Positions 11,288 to 23,295 of a stretch of 64,000 nt of DNA are shown here, piece by piece. The position numbers were made by a program, and so were the translations under genes. Numbering within the stretch: position 1 is the first letter of the stretch; every line of letters starts with the position of its first letter. A model generated the notes under the pieces. The model saw only the letters and a program-made list of their open reading frames with translations. It made no database searches and had not been told where the DNA came from. Location: contig NC_087081.1 of the NCBI RefSeq assembly GCF_026151205.1, forward strand, positions 11,781,113-11,845,112. Direction: 5' to 3'. The stretch is from Bolinopsis microptera. Its lineage: Eukaryota > Ctenophora > Tentaculata > Lobata > Bolinopsidae.

Positions 11288-14200
11288 CTGATCAGAGGAA
11301 TTTATAGATTTTATAGAATTTATAGTAAAATTGAACAAAATTATCATTGACGGGGAAATTCCTCAATTGTACGACGCTAAGACGTGTTTTGAATCGTGTC
11401 AAGATTGGTAGCCAGAAATTACTGAACCAAAAGAAAATAATGGTATTATCCGCGAATTAAAATGTAAACGAAAAAAAAAAACAAACAGTCAGCAACAAAA
11501 AATAGACAACACAGCGGAAACATACCAGAAGGAGCAGCCTCGTCCGTAGTTTCCTCCATAACATGAGAAGGAGGGCCCCTCCCGTGTTCATTACGACAAT
11601 ACATCCTGATCTGATACGTACTGGCTTCCTCTAATCCTCCAAGAGTGGAAATTGTCGTAGAAAGATCTGATAGGAATGAGGCTTTTAGTTAATTTTTAGT
11701 TCAACGTTAGTTAATTTAAGTAGATTCATTTTGGTTGAAGCTTTGTTCTCGTTAGTTCGCCATGTTGATTTTCAATATAGGTTTATTCTCAGCTCATTTA
11801 ACTAATTATTTTATACCTAAGTACCGTTAGGATAAAATATGCGTATAGTAATAAATAGCCAATATGCCATGTTGATTTATGTTCACTTACATACGACGGC
11901 GAAAATTTGATCGCGTCTCTTAAAGTTTAATAATTTAATAATTTGATAACATTTCTTTTGTTCCCTACATACTGGTCTTGTAAAACAAGATAAATATCTT
12001 TGGTTTAAAGATAGCTATTCACATGATATTGTGGTAGGCAGAACTACTAAGATAGTCTGCATCTACGGTTACGCGCGACAGTAAATCGGGGTATTTGTTT
12101 AAAATAGATAATGATTTACATTTGCAATATACATACACTATATTATTATTATGTCTTTTGGAAAAACGCTTGAAGGCTGAAAACAGGTCAGAAAGACAGA
12201 AATTCCTGGAAAAGCAATTAAAATTCCACACTTCCACAGGCTGGTCACGACACCGGCCATTAAATAAAAACATATAAGGGGATCAGAACAATGAGAGAAG
12301 ATCGCAGAGAAATAGTCACGTGTTTATTAGAATGCGCTTTATTGGTTCCTGATGAAGTGCTTTGTGTTCAATCTTGATATTGAATTATGTACTGCTTTTT
12401 GTACATAACCTACATAACGCAGGGGCTGCATGATATTAGAGCCTGCTCTCTTAGTCATGTACAAATACTGCAGGCTAATAAAGCGGACTTAGTAGAAGAT
12501 ATAAACGCACATAATTCTGTGCACGGGTAAACAATTACGTATAGAATATAGATGTCCTGACTCCTGGTTCGTTTACGAATGAGATTATTTTCAAACACTT
12601 GCCGCCTCTTACCCCGGTCCCCCGCCTCTTACCCCGGTCCCTCGCCTCTTCCCCCGGTCTCTACAGACAGCACAGTACATCTCGGTGCATGTTCATAACT
12701 CTATTTTACAACTTCTGACAGAAATAGAACAACAATTACAATGTCCAGTGACCAATATTGCCCCAGGTCTGTCAGGTCTAATTCACCATGCAACTAGTTT
12801 ACAGTTGGGATAAACGGGACTAGAATTACCTTAACACTGCGCAACTGCACGAAATGAGGAGAAAATAATTAAATAATTAAATAATTAATGACTCCGACAG
12901 CACTATATTTAGTGCAGGTTTAGTTTGGAAAGCACTATATTTAGTGAATAGTTAGCTTGTAAAGCACTATATCGAACACCCCTGACCAAGGTTTAAAACA
13001 TTGGTATAAAAGTGATGTTATATCCTGTAGTACTGTCGCTTTATTCAACAGCTCAACATCTAGATCTACTTACATGCTTGCTACAATATGTATGTGATAA
13101 TATCTGTGTGCAAATGTGTGCATAAAAAATATTGACCTTTGTTCTTTCGCGGGCCCTCAGAATTAAGATCAATATACTAACATTAAAATTACATCTACTA
13201 GCACAAGTCACCCTGGCCCCATTATTACCTTGTCTTTCAACTTGAAGTGCTTTGTACGTGTCACCCTCATTCTTTATCCTATATTCCACATACCACTCAC
13301 TAACAATATCAGAGAACTCTGGCATCTTCCATATTACTCGGATAGCAGTGGCGTTATACTGCTCCAGTCGCTCTATCGTAGGGTACACTGTAACCGCACC
13401 TGAAAGACAGTGTTATTAGAATAACAGTGTTGTTGAAAGGAGAAGGTTTAGATTATTAGTATAAAATAATGTTACCAGTTGTATGTTAGTTACTGGTCTG
13501 TGTGGTGTTGTTTTCCACGAAAGTGCTATAAGCGAGTTATAATGATGCAGATAAATTCGAAGAGTAATGAATTGCCAAGACTAGTATAATTAAAGATGGG
13601 AAAGGGGGCGGGTAGAACGAATGTTAAGTGTAAATAGGTATGTAATATTGCGAGGTAGGTATGTAATGTTGTGAGGCAGTGGGGAGGAATGTTACAGGTC
13701 CTGAGGTGGAATGTTACAGGTCCTGAGGTGGAATGTTACAGGTCCTAAGGGGAGGATGCCTGGTAATTGATAACAAGTCTCAGCCCTGTGGGGTGGAGCG
13801 GGGTGGAACATTAAATGTTACATCTTACGTCTAGTAAGGAGGAGGAGTTACGGGTAATGATCCAAGTTGCAACTTTTTGCGACATTTTAATAGCTGTGTC
13901 TTTTGCAGACGATTTGTGAGGTTATGTTACGTTTGCAGTGTATGTAAGACCAAAGGCTCTTGCCTTGGGGCAAGTACAAAAGGGACAAGGCACACATTTA
14001 ACGTTTTGTGATGTATAGTTACTATAGTAACACCTGTAACAAACGATCGCTTATCAAACAATACGATTTGCAACATTCCATCACTCATAACAAGGGTTGT
14101 AGCTTATAGAGGACAATACAATCTGGTACATGTTCCCTAGTCTTCATAGGTTTATGGAGAAACGTGTTGTTATTCGCTCAATTAAAAGGATAAAAGAGTA

Positions 14201-16065
14201 ACAGGAGCGAACTATGCTGAGGGCTATCACATTTCCCCCTTTTAATATTTTGCTTATCACAGCAAACCGAATTTTAAAAGAGTTTCCTCGTACGAAACTT
14301 ACAAACCTGCTTTAGCGAGGTAGATAGAGCTGCTAGGGTCGGAGGCGATGCTCTGTCCCCCCTTGCTGACTTGAGATATTCTGAACTTGTAGCTCTGTTC
14401 CGAACGGAGACCCTCTGCTGTGTACTCCAACACATCGGCTGCAATGTCCTGAAAGAGTATTTGCGTTTGAAATCCATCTGTTACAAGACAAAGCTAATTG
14501 GGAGCAACATCATGACTTAAGTTACTCCTTTTAAAATATAAAAATCAACGAAAAATAGGCTGCAAAGTCAAACCTCCTCCCAGGGCGTCCATGTGGAATC
14601 TTCTTCCATTATCTCTAGCTTATAATACAGAGTGTCAGCATATCCCCAGAAGCCAGCCTCCCACTCCATTGTTATGGAGTCCTCAGTAAATCCAGCTATC
14701 GCTAATTTCTGGGGTTGCCCTGGTTTCTCGGCTGAAATAATTTGAATTTATCAGATTAATAAACTTGAAATAAATTGTAGCATAATTTATAACATGTTTC
14801 GAAATTAAAAACAGTATATATATATATATAGTATAGTATCTACCCAAAAAAGATGTGTCTAGAAGCAATTCATGTAAGACTTAGCATGATGATATCAAAA
14901 TTATGCACTTTTATATCAGTTCAGACATGGATCAAAGAAATTGTTGAAATAGCAAAGTGTTGCCAACATTTTTTTGGCACAAGGTGTTAGGTATTCATAT
15001 AAATAAACACAATATTGCTATATCCAAAAAACACTAGTAAATTCGTTATTTACAAAAAAGTTATTTTTACTTACGTTTAATAGTTATAACTGAACTTCCT
15101 GTTCCTTTATGAAAAACGTTGTCTTTAATCCCAATATATTTACATGTGTATGTCCCTATATTACTTTCTGCCATTGAAGTTATTGTGAAGAATGTACTCT
15201 GAAAAAGGAACGCTGATTGAAATGATAACAAAACAAATCTAAATTTAAATTATCATTCAAATGCACAACAACTTCCAATCTTCTATCCTGAGATAATCAA
15301 ATTCAATAGACTCAACTACTGTTGCTGATGGGGAGAATTATCTTGACACATGATGTCAAATAACCAATCAGCTTGCAACAGTGTCTTACAAATATAAAAT
15401 TCATAAATCATAAGTCAAAACAGACTCAGTTTAGTAAAGACTAATTCTATAGCAATGGTATATAAAGAGTCTTACCTCTATAGTCACAGTGTCCATGTTA
15501 ACATCATGAGGATATTCCCAACTGATGGAACTGCCCAGCACCTCCTGGTATGCGTCATCCTGACGGGGAGTTTAGAAATTAGAAACAAATCAATACTTCT
15601 TAAAGTAGACGGCCTTTTAGACTCCCATACCAAATCTTGGGCAAATATTACGACTGTATTGCAGTTTATTAAACAACAGTCCCAGTATACTGGTGAATTT
15701 ATTGGAAAGCTTTGCTTATGTATGAAACAATAGGTTTTACTTACTAAACTGCATGTTAATGTTACTGAGTCTCCGACTGGGAGCTCTTTCTCTGAGGGTA
15801 CTACTACTACGTCCACAAGACCAGAACTGCTTGTTGATTTTAATGACACTGAAAATAACAAAAATAGTAAGTAAAATTTCTTGTTGTTCCATCTTATGAA
15901 AGTATTGTTGTTAACATGTTGAAATAAATGCTCTTTTTGCTAGCATTTGCAGGTAACATATTGTATTGACCCATCAATCATTATTCTACAGAAAAAAAAA
16001 CAACTAATACAAGAAAACTAACCTGAAAGCAGAAGGGTGAATAATGTGACAAACTTTTGAGTCAT
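9827..16065 (-). CDS. Ig/fibronectin III receptor-like protein, 5' ten exons
   Basis: Exons in transcript order: 16065-16023, 15848-15745, 15559-15476, 15198-15075, 14731-14574, 14448-14307, 13399-13229, 11666-11526, 11287-11175, 10000-9827. Every junction has an AG acceptor and GT donor, and the phases chain without a break (1,0,0,1,0,1,1,1,0,0), giving 1254 nt or 418 codons. The protein starts with a hydrophobic leader (MTQKFVTLFTLLLS), then one Ig domain and three Fn3 domains. That architecture is typical of cell-surface adhesion or signalling receptors (contactin/DCC/receptor phosphatase type), but no transmembrane or catalytic part is visible, so the family cannot be named. The sequence just before the ATG looks like an acceptor (CTTCAG), so a 5' untranslated exon may exist. 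The 3' part lies below 9.8 kb, where the LINE has inserted, or outside the window. Confidence 0.85.
10636..10735. repeat. 22-bp intronic tandem repeat
   Basis: About four units of AACCTAAGTAATCTTAATAAGG, the outer ones diverged, in the intron between the two exons of the third Fn3 domain. Confidence 0.8.
11526..13399 (-). CDS. Second Fn3 domain (two exons)
   Basis: Exon 13229-13399 has IRVIWKMPEF with the core Trp and WYVEYRIKN. Exon 11526-11666 has STYQIRMYCRNEHGRGPPS with the conserved Tyr, Asn and Gly. They join in phase 1 across an intron of about 1.56 kb. That intron contains a GC-rich tandem repeat near 12600-12660 and no other recognised feature. Confidence 0.83.
14307..14731 (-). CDS. 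First Fn3 domain (two exons)
   Basis: The domain is 100 codons over two exons. The first carries the B-strand Trp (ITMEWEAG) and YYKLEIME; the second carries LRSEQSYKFRISQVSKGG, the usual Leu...Tyr.F/R...Gly pattern before the last strands. The intron is phase 0 in the middle of the domain, and the domain edges are phase 1, a common arrangement for exon-shuffled Fn3 modules. Confidence 0.85.
15075..16065 (-). CDS. Signal-peptide exon and Ig domain exons of the receptor
   Basis: Exon 1 (16023-16065) encodes the leader and ends in phase 1. Exon 2 supplies PVGDSVTLTCSL with the first Ig cysteine, exon 3 the ISWEYPHD strand with the core Trp, and exon 4 GTYTCKYIG with the second cysteine and the expected Tyr two residues before it. 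The disulfide pair and Trp are all present, so the domain should fold. The Ig domain alone is split by two phase-0 introns. Confidence 0.85.
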
Positions 16066-17022
16066 CTGAAGACTAGCTGCATATATATCTAACCCTAATT
16101 TGTATGATATAGATTAGTAATATTGTCATATTCAACAACAAAATTAAAGCTGCCAAATTTAACATATTTTATATGTGAACAATTCTTAACCAGAGATCCC
16201 TAGCAGAGACTGGTTCTGAGTCAAAGAGGTCTTGCTGTGCCATCTTCCTGAGTGAGCGCCATCATGATCAGCAGTTAAGCTTATTCAGTGTGATATATTT
16301 TTATCACAAGGCGCAGGCTCCATTTGATGTTGAGTCAGCCAGGCAGATATCATATCTCACTTGCCAATACATCTCATTAAGTCCTTAATATAGTGCATGT
16401 TGCATTTCACCTTACAGTGATGTGGAGGCTGTCAATCTGTTGTGAAGTGAATGAAAAGGTCGAATTCTGCTTTGCAAGACAAAAGTTGATTTATTGGACT
16501 AAAACCCCCATCACACAGGATTGCACTGTAGCTGTCTGACCTATGACCTCAGAAAAACCCTTTTTTTTTTCAGTTTCTGGATCGCTAAATATATAAGTGA
16601 CAGTTTTTGCCTAGGTTATTTAAAGTCACAATCAGCAAAAATTCGTATCTTTAAGACAATTCGCATTTGTTTGGCAGTTTCCAGGCACTAATAAGAAGAA
16701 AGGAATACAAATTGATACATTTCATTAAATTAAGATATGTAATTGACAGAGCACAATACTCAGACAACGGAAATGGTTCATTGCTACCAAATTTGATTAA
16801 AATCTATATTTCCATTAATAATAATAATAATAATAATTCTATACTGTTACATAATTTAAAAATTATGGCCCCTTATTGTGGGCAGAGTATGTGTCTTTAT
16901 TTAAGTGTCCTGATTTAAAAATCATCTTAGTGACTGCATTAAAATAATTTAAGGAGAGTACCATAAAAACGTTAAAAGAAAAGGAGTAACAACTAGAACA
17001 TACTTATATTAATATCAACATT
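16066..17022. other. Upstream region of the Ig/Fn3 gene
   Basis: About 950 bp between the receptor start codon and the TIR element at 17.03 kb. A TATATAT run lies near 16080-16090, but no promoter element can be assigned with confidence. A short AAT microsatellite lies at 16817-16837. The 83-codon frame here (16667-16918, +) has no recognisable content. Confidence 0.35.
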
Positions 17023-17025
17023 ATA

Positions 17026-19655
17026 GGGCAATTCCACCGTGACGGACACCACGAATTTGCTGTTTTTTAAAGTTCAAACGAATGTTGTACTCGAGATGTT
17101 GTTTATTTATCAGCTCCAACTGTTTATTAGTCCACATTTAACCTTTCTACAGGTTGTGTGAAAATTTCAGACCCCTACCATTATTACTTTCTGAGATAGC
17201 ACCCCTGTGACGGACGTGACGTAAATATGACACTTTTTTTGGGTGTCTACTCAGATGGTACCCAAATTTATCTCAAAAAGTTATCTATTGTATCTAATTT
17301 GGAATTACAATGATAGAAGAAGGTTTAGGGATTTCTGAGATGCCATTTTCTTAGAGATTGCTCAATTTTTGTTTGCGTGGCGCCATTTTCAAATTGTGAC
17401 AGACGTGACTGTGACGGACACACGTTTTTTTTCAATTTTTCCAAATCTTCCACTTGACACTTTTATCTTGTTCAGTGACATCTACTCTGTATTCATGCCA
17501 ATTTTTAGTCCTCAAATACCCCCAAGAGGTCTGCAACAGCCAAAATCGTCCATTTTGGGCATACGCTAGGGTATCAGTCTAGGGGCATCAATTATTTCTC
17601 TACTTGAACAAATTTATAACTCTGGTAAAACATTCATCACTGTTCAACGCATCATACTGTTGAGACCATCTCCTAAAGTTTCATTACTTTAGTGTTTAAA
17701 ATGTGGAAGATATTGAATTTTTACTTCAAAAATATGCGAAAATAGGGTTAAGTCCATTTTTTGTGCCTTTTACCTCTGAAAAAGTTGTAAGCAAATAAAA
17801 TGGCAAAAAATCAGTAAATTAAATTATTGAGAAAAGACAATTTTTTTGAGAAAAGACAATTTTATTATTTATCACCAATTCAATACATAATCAATAAATA
17901 TATATCCGAATAAATTTGATTAAAAATTAAATGATACAAGTATGCTAGCAGCTAGCGCGCTTATATTTGATAAATATTCACGCTGTTAAAATGGGTTTTA
18001 CCACACCGCGCCACTCACATTAGCACAGTTGGTGAACGGACCCAGGCGCTGTTAAGCTTTTATGAGCCCTGGTTGACTGCTGAGAGTGGCGAAGGGGCTG
18101 ATATTAATTTTATCTTAGTTAAACCTAGATTCTAATAAAATTTTAGTTTTGTGTTATAATTATATGATTTTTATGCGATATTTAAGTTACAACTGCTCGC
18201 AATACATTATTGCTTAAAAATTGTTAAATATGCTCGCTATACGCTTAATTTTAGATACCGTATGTATATATACATATCAGCTCATAATACCAAATAACAA
18301 TAATAAATAAATTAAAAGCATTGAAGAGGTCCAAAACCAATTCAAGCATGACACAAAGTTGAATACATTTTCATCGGAAGCTGCAAGCTTATTAACGTTT
18401 GATTCCGTATGTTCATGATCCGTTATTATGCATTCACCTTCAGGCGGTGTCGACGGATCATGCGAAAAGGGTTTTTGACAGGCTGTGCCCTTACCATAAT
18501 TAAACTGAACCATTGCCTGATACGATGTAAACAAGAGTGTTGGATAGGTGAGCCGCGCAAGCGCTCGATCGCGCATTTGTGTCGCTCTGACAAATAGCAC
18601 TTGAATAATTTAGCTACCAAGACGTAAATCGCGCGTTACGTAAAGTATTATTATTCCCTTCGGATAAAGTGAACGTTACACCCGCGTGTAACCTGCTTTA
18701 ATGTTTTGTGTGCATGTGTGGTGGAGTGAGTGTATAATGTAATGATTGAATGAATCTTTTTTCTTTTGTGGTGCATATATGATGTGAGTGACAGGTGTAA
18801 AATCTAAAATATATAAATATAAATGGGGGTCTTTTCATAGGAAAGTGTTGAATTGCATATGATGTTATTTGATAGTCTAGTCAACATAGTCAACACAATC
18901 CAACCTTATTTGACTTCTATTTGTCTTGGTTTTAGTCAAAATAATGGAAATATGGATAAAAATGGCTAAAAGTGAGCCGTATGCCCATATATGGGCATAT
19001 ACAAAATTATACATTACTCGGTCATTTTCTGTCCAATTTTTGATTTGACGACATAGTTTTGTTGAGGACGGCCTCAGCTTTAAGAAAAATGCCTTTAAAG
19101 TATGTTTAAAGATTTTTTGGAGCATTTTCAAAAAAATGTGACGGACGCGACAAGTTGGGACCCCCTTACAAAATTTTTTTCTTAAAAGATACAAGCCTGA
19201 TAATTTCTACGGTACTCCCTTACCTTCAGAAGAGATAGGTTACAGTGGTTTTTTGAATATAAATAGCACTATGTGGCTCTGAAAAAACTTTTTTGCTTAA
19301 TTTTGTGACGGACGTGACACCATCTTTGTGGAAATTTTTTAGAAAAAGTATTTGAGTAACGGTTTTGAAACTTTGCATAGCTCTCATTCTTATGCATATG
19401 CCTAATTGTATGGAATTTCATAGAGAAATATTGCTGCATACCCAAACTATGGCCCTTTGAAAATTTGAACGATTTTTTTCATTTCCGAGTAGTGTTCCTT
19501 TGAATGAGAAAAATCAAAAGTTAACGCAATATGAAACAAAAAACTTTTGTTGACTTGTAAGGTTAAGAGTCTAATGAACATATTTTAACCAAAATTAGGT
19601 GCCTATCTTAACATTTTTCATTTTCACCAAGTGGAACCTTACCGTGGAATTGCCC
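17026..19655. mobile_element. 2.6-kb TIR element with GTGACGGACGTGAC words
   Basis: The left end GGGCAATTCCACCGTGACGG is matched by an inverted GGGCAATTCCACGGTAAGG at the right end. ATA lies outside both ends (17023-17025, 19656-19658), a possible 3-bp target duplication. The word GTGACGGAC, often GTGACGGACGTGAC, recurs near 17038, 17210, 17396-17425, 19137 and 19304, all in one orientation. No transposase was recognised. A segment near 18009-18090 has a good tRNA A-box match (TAGCACAGTTGG) and may be a nested SINE relic. Confidence 0.72.
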
Positions 19656-19658
19656 ATA

Positions 19659-20228
19659 ATTAGAACAAAATACAGTCACCTAATTCTCTTCTCCTACGGT
19701 TGAGTATAGAGGAACCATTAATGTCTCAAAACTAATGTCAAGTTTGGTCCAGAACCTTCAAACTGTGTTGCTGTAATACCAAAAATAATGTCAACAGTCA
19801 TATAATACGACTCACACGATGGAATAATAGGGAGATGATAATTATTAAATTTTAAAATGCTGATGATTTAAGTAATTATTAATCATCCACCCCAACTGTG
19901 CAATAAAGTACTCTCAATAAAATTATATATATATATATATAAAGCCATGTACTTTTATTTGATTCTGTAAAATGTCTTCCGAAAATTTATCGATTTGGGA
20001 TCTTTCATTGAATGGGGAGATGAATAAAAGTAAACGACGTACTAGCTCCAAGCTCGGCGCACTTAATCAAATCCGTTTTTTTGGTAAAATACTTTTTGTT
20101 TTTTATTAATTTTTAATTCAATAGTAAAATTATTCAAACAATATACACATAATTGTCACAATGACCCTATATAAAACAACCCTTCAAAAAATCAATATAT
20201 TCCCTATCTCAAATATTGGGAGAAACAT
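19659..20228. other. Spacer between two TIR elements
   Basis: A+T-rich, with a (TA)n run at about 19926-19941. No gene or repeat family was recognised. Confidence 0.4.
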
Positions 20229-20232
20229 TTAA

Positions 20233-22162
20233 GGACACATTCATTTGAGTTTGAGGATATTGGTAAACAAAAATAATAGCGTTTTTGACGATAGTGGCTT
20301 AATTTTGACATCTATTAACCTAGCACGTTCAGAAGTTCTGAACATTAGCCACGTAACCCATACTCCCATATGCACTGCTCAGAAAGAAAATCTATTGTTG
20401 TTAGGCACTATAATGTTTCAAATGTCACATTTTTGTGACTTAGTTAACTGCAGTTGTCTAATTATCATTCCTTGGTCTGAAATATAGTAGATTAGGTCAA
20501 TCTAACAATTATGATACAACATTGGTTAAAGGGCACGGATCGAACGGTTACAAGGCAATATTTAGGTAACTTTGTCACACTCAGAATACCATACCTCTAT
20601 TCTACTGTGAGGTGTCCTCAAAACCCTTTTTACTCATTATTTGATGGTTGATCTACCAAGTACGGAGTACCAATCATAGCCCTAAAATATGTTGCTTTGA
20701 ATAGTTAGCTATTACAGGCACTTGGTTTATGGTTATTGGGAAATGAGGTTAATTCTGTCACAATATATGGAATTTAAAATTTTGGGCGAATTATTTATAT
20801 CTGATTTTGGTTTGAAAGGCGGAAAAACTTTACATGATGACAATGTAGTTGATGCAAGTTAAGATCAGTTGATGTTTACATTGTCACAAAAAATTATACG
20901 AAATCGTAAATAGGTTAAAAACAACGATTATATAATGAAATAGTCTCTTATAATAACTCTTATAATAACTGATGTGACAAAGTAAACATGTCTTGCCCCT
21001 ATTTTGAAGATCTATATATTCTATAACTCTTTTAGAATTCAACATTCTTTGGTAGAATATTGTCCAGAACATCAGAGCTCAAGTTTAGCAATTTTAGGTT
21101 AAATTTGTCAAAGTCACTAAAAATGTGACAAAATTAACTTTTCCTGCCCCAACAATATCAAGATAGTGTGTTAAAATTGGCATAGGAATTAGGATGCTTT
21201 ATTGCCTATATTAATCGATCCATACTACGAAAAAGATCGGTTAATCTTATGACGATTACCTAACTCTTATAATAACTGATGTGACAAAGTAAACATGTCT
21301 TGCCCCTATTTTGAAGAACTATACCTCTATTAGAATACTATGTAATTTTATCATCAAAAAAATTTCGATAAACTAGTTATTTTGCCAGCAAGGAGCTGAC
21401 AGAGTTATAATAATTTTTTTGTGACAAAATTACCCTATTTTTGACCATGTTGCGGTAGTTTAATTGTGACACTGTTAACATATTAAGATATTACCACCCG
21501 ATAATGATTTATGTGACTGGTGCATGGTACTAGCAGTGTTGTTTGATCCATAGTACGTAAAACAAAGGGTTTAAGCTGGTATATCATTATTTGTTCAATT
21601 TCACACATGTTCAGATATCATCAAGATTAGGTGACAAAGTAAACTTGTCTGTGCCTTCTGTGTTTTAATTCCTTGCGACTATATGATATAATAACAATTC
21701 CTAGCACTTCCAGGCCATTAACTAAAACTACACTACTCAGCATTGCTTATCAGGGTTCCCTAAACATTGTTCACATATTTTCTTAAATGTGTGACAGAGT
21801 AAACCTGAGTGCACCATCTAACGAAAAAAGTCTTCAAATATATAGGTAATGGTAATATGTACCCATCCAATCAACTGGACACTCAAAATTTTGGTCAAAA
21901 ACGGCAGCAAGGGGTCCATATTTACTCTGTCACATGTTTATAGTGTGACAATGTAACCATTTCCGTGCCGGCCGTATTTAAGCGATATCTTATCACCTGA
22001 TTAAGATATCGTTATGTGACAAAGTTAGCCTAGAGGATGAGACGATTATCCTAACCATCAAGGGTTTGTGTAATTTCATAGTGTGACAAAGTCAACTGCA
22101 CTGTGCCTTTTAATAGGGTCACTTATATTTACCAATATCCTCAAACTCAAATGAACGTGTCC
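20233..22162. mobile_element. TTAA-flanked TIR element with GTGACAAAGTAAAC words
   Basis: The left TIR starts GGACACATTCATTTGAGTTT and its inverted copy ends the element at 22162; similarity runs for about 34 bp. TTAA abuts both ends (20229-20232, 22163-22166), as for piggyBac-class insertions. The interior carries roughly a dozen copies of a GTGACAAAGTWAAC-like word, for example near 20972, 21110, 21272, 21419, 21631, 21792, 21940, 22017 and 22083, some inverted. No transposase frame is visible; mobilisation in trans by a piggyBac enzyme is a guess from the TTAA. Confidence 0.75.
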
Positions 22163-22166
22163 TTAA

Positions 22167-22410
22167 ATATTAATCTTGGCCTTGTGGCTCCAAATTCAAA
22201 TCTAAACTGTTTACATCAACAAAGTTCTTTTTTTAATTGATTTTTTGTTGTCTTAGATCGTCAAAAATAAAAACTTAACAATTTCTTTTGAACTATTCCA
22301 AAAATGTTATTTTGGTATTATGAGATAGTAAAATTTTGTTTAAAAAATTATATTTGCAAAACTATGCAACGCTAATATACGCGTGGACTCGTGGCTAGGT
22401 AAATCCATGA
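22167..22410. other. Spacer, no feature
   Basis: A+T-rich sequence between the TTAA element and the GC-rich hairpin repeats. Nothing recognised. Confidence 0.4.
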
Positions 22411-22652
22411 CCGTCTTGTATCACGTGGTGACCCCCACTGTCGCTTCACTATAGTATCGTCTGTATCGTCTGTATCGTCTGTATCGTCTGTATCGTCTGT
22501 ATCGTCTGTATCGTCTGTATCGTCTGTATCGTCTGTATCGTCTGTATCGTCTGTATCGTCTGTATCGTCTGTATCGTCTGTATCGTCTTCGACGATACAG
22601 GGGGAGCCGCGCACTTCGTGCGCGGCGGGTCATACAACGTATGACAATGACC
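22411..22652. repeat. Hairpin repeat copy 1 with expanded 9-bp minisatellite
   Basis: This copy starts with GTATCACGTGGTGACCCCCA, includes a (GTATCGTCT) array of about 15 units (22454-22588), then GACGATACAGG and GCCGCGCACTTCGTGCGCGG, which folds into a perfect hairpin, and ends GTCATACAACGTATGAC. The last 9-mer unit plus TTCGACGATAC also forms a hairpin, so the array appears to have expanded from one arm of that stem. The 80-codon Asp/Thr repeat frames here are artefacts of the array. Confidence 0.8.
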
Positions 22653-22729
22653 GTCCAATCCCTATGGACGAGCGACGTGCGGCCCTCTTTTTGAGCTTCT
22701 CAGGATGTTGACGGATGTTACTCGTCTAA

Positions 22730-22925
22730 ATTTCTTCGAAGTAGCGCGCGCCGCTTTCTTCTCGAAATGTTACGACGGCAAGTGCTACGAAGTAGGGCCA
22801 GACCATTAACAATGGTCAAATTATTTCTTCAAAGTAGCGCGCGCCGCTTTTTTCTCGAAATATTAGCCCGATAGATGGCAAGTACTACGAAGTAGCGCGC
22901 GCTGGGCCAGACAATTAACAATGGT
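22730..22925. repeat. Two ~95-bp tandem units with AGTAGCGCGCG
   Basis: Two imperfect copies (about 22735-22825 and 22827-22925) share CGAAGTAGCGCGCGCCGCTT at the start and GACCATTAACAATGGTCAA (itself a short palindrome) at the end. They sit between oppositely oriented hairpin-repeat copies. Confidence 0.7.
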
Positions 22926-22927
22926 CA

Positions 22928-23030
22928 ACTTCGTCATACGTTGTATGACCCGCCGCGCACGAAGTGCGCGGCTCCCCTGTTGCCTGTATCGTCAGGACGA
23001 CCGTGGGGGTCACAACGTGATACAATTACA
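22928..23030. repeat. Hairpin repeat copy 2, inverted
   Basis: Reverse-orientation copy: GTCATACGTTGTATGACCCG, then CCGCGCACGAAGTGCGCGG (perfect stem), then a CGTCAGGACG segment and a diverged GGGGGTCACAACGTGATACA end. Confidence 0.75.
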
Positions 23031-23164
23031 AAGTCAACTCGGAAAGATGCAGATGATTATATTAATTATATTAATGATGATTATATTATAATTAATCACT
23101 TTAAACTCGACTGTCACGTGATTTGACTTTTCAACCCGTTCTCTAGCTGCAAAATGGTCCTGAA

Positions 23165-23295
23165 AGATTATTCGAAACCCTAACCCTCTAATCTGATCGA
23201 TCCCAACCCTAACCACTATAACCCTAACCGTAACCAATCCTCAAGCTTAATGCAAAAGCATATGCTGAAACCCTTATAACCGGAACCCTAACGAG
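23165..23295. repeat. Degenerate CCCTAA interstitial telomere-like block
   Basis: AACCCTAACCCT and related AACCCTAACC words recur at least seven times within about 120 bp, separated by non-repeat bases. This fits an old internal TTAGGG-type telomeric repeat, but the units are scattered rather than in a strict array. Confidence 0.55.

Noticed and set aside
14274-14477. 67-codon minus-strand frame in the Fn3 region
   Set aside because: Wrong frame relative to the spliced Fn3 exon 14307-14448.
15455-15861. Unspliced 92- and 125-codon frames over the Ig exons
   Set aside because: They run across clear GT-AG introns; the spliced model explains the conserved residues better.
22454-22588. CRISPR-like direct repeat array
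   Set aside because: There are no unique spacers, the units are 9 bp and contiguous, and the context is eukaryotic.
22372-22658. Asp-Asp-Thr, Arg-Arg-Tyr and Gln-Thr-Ile repeat frames
   Set aside because: Three phases of one 9-bp minisatellite inside a hairpin repeat.
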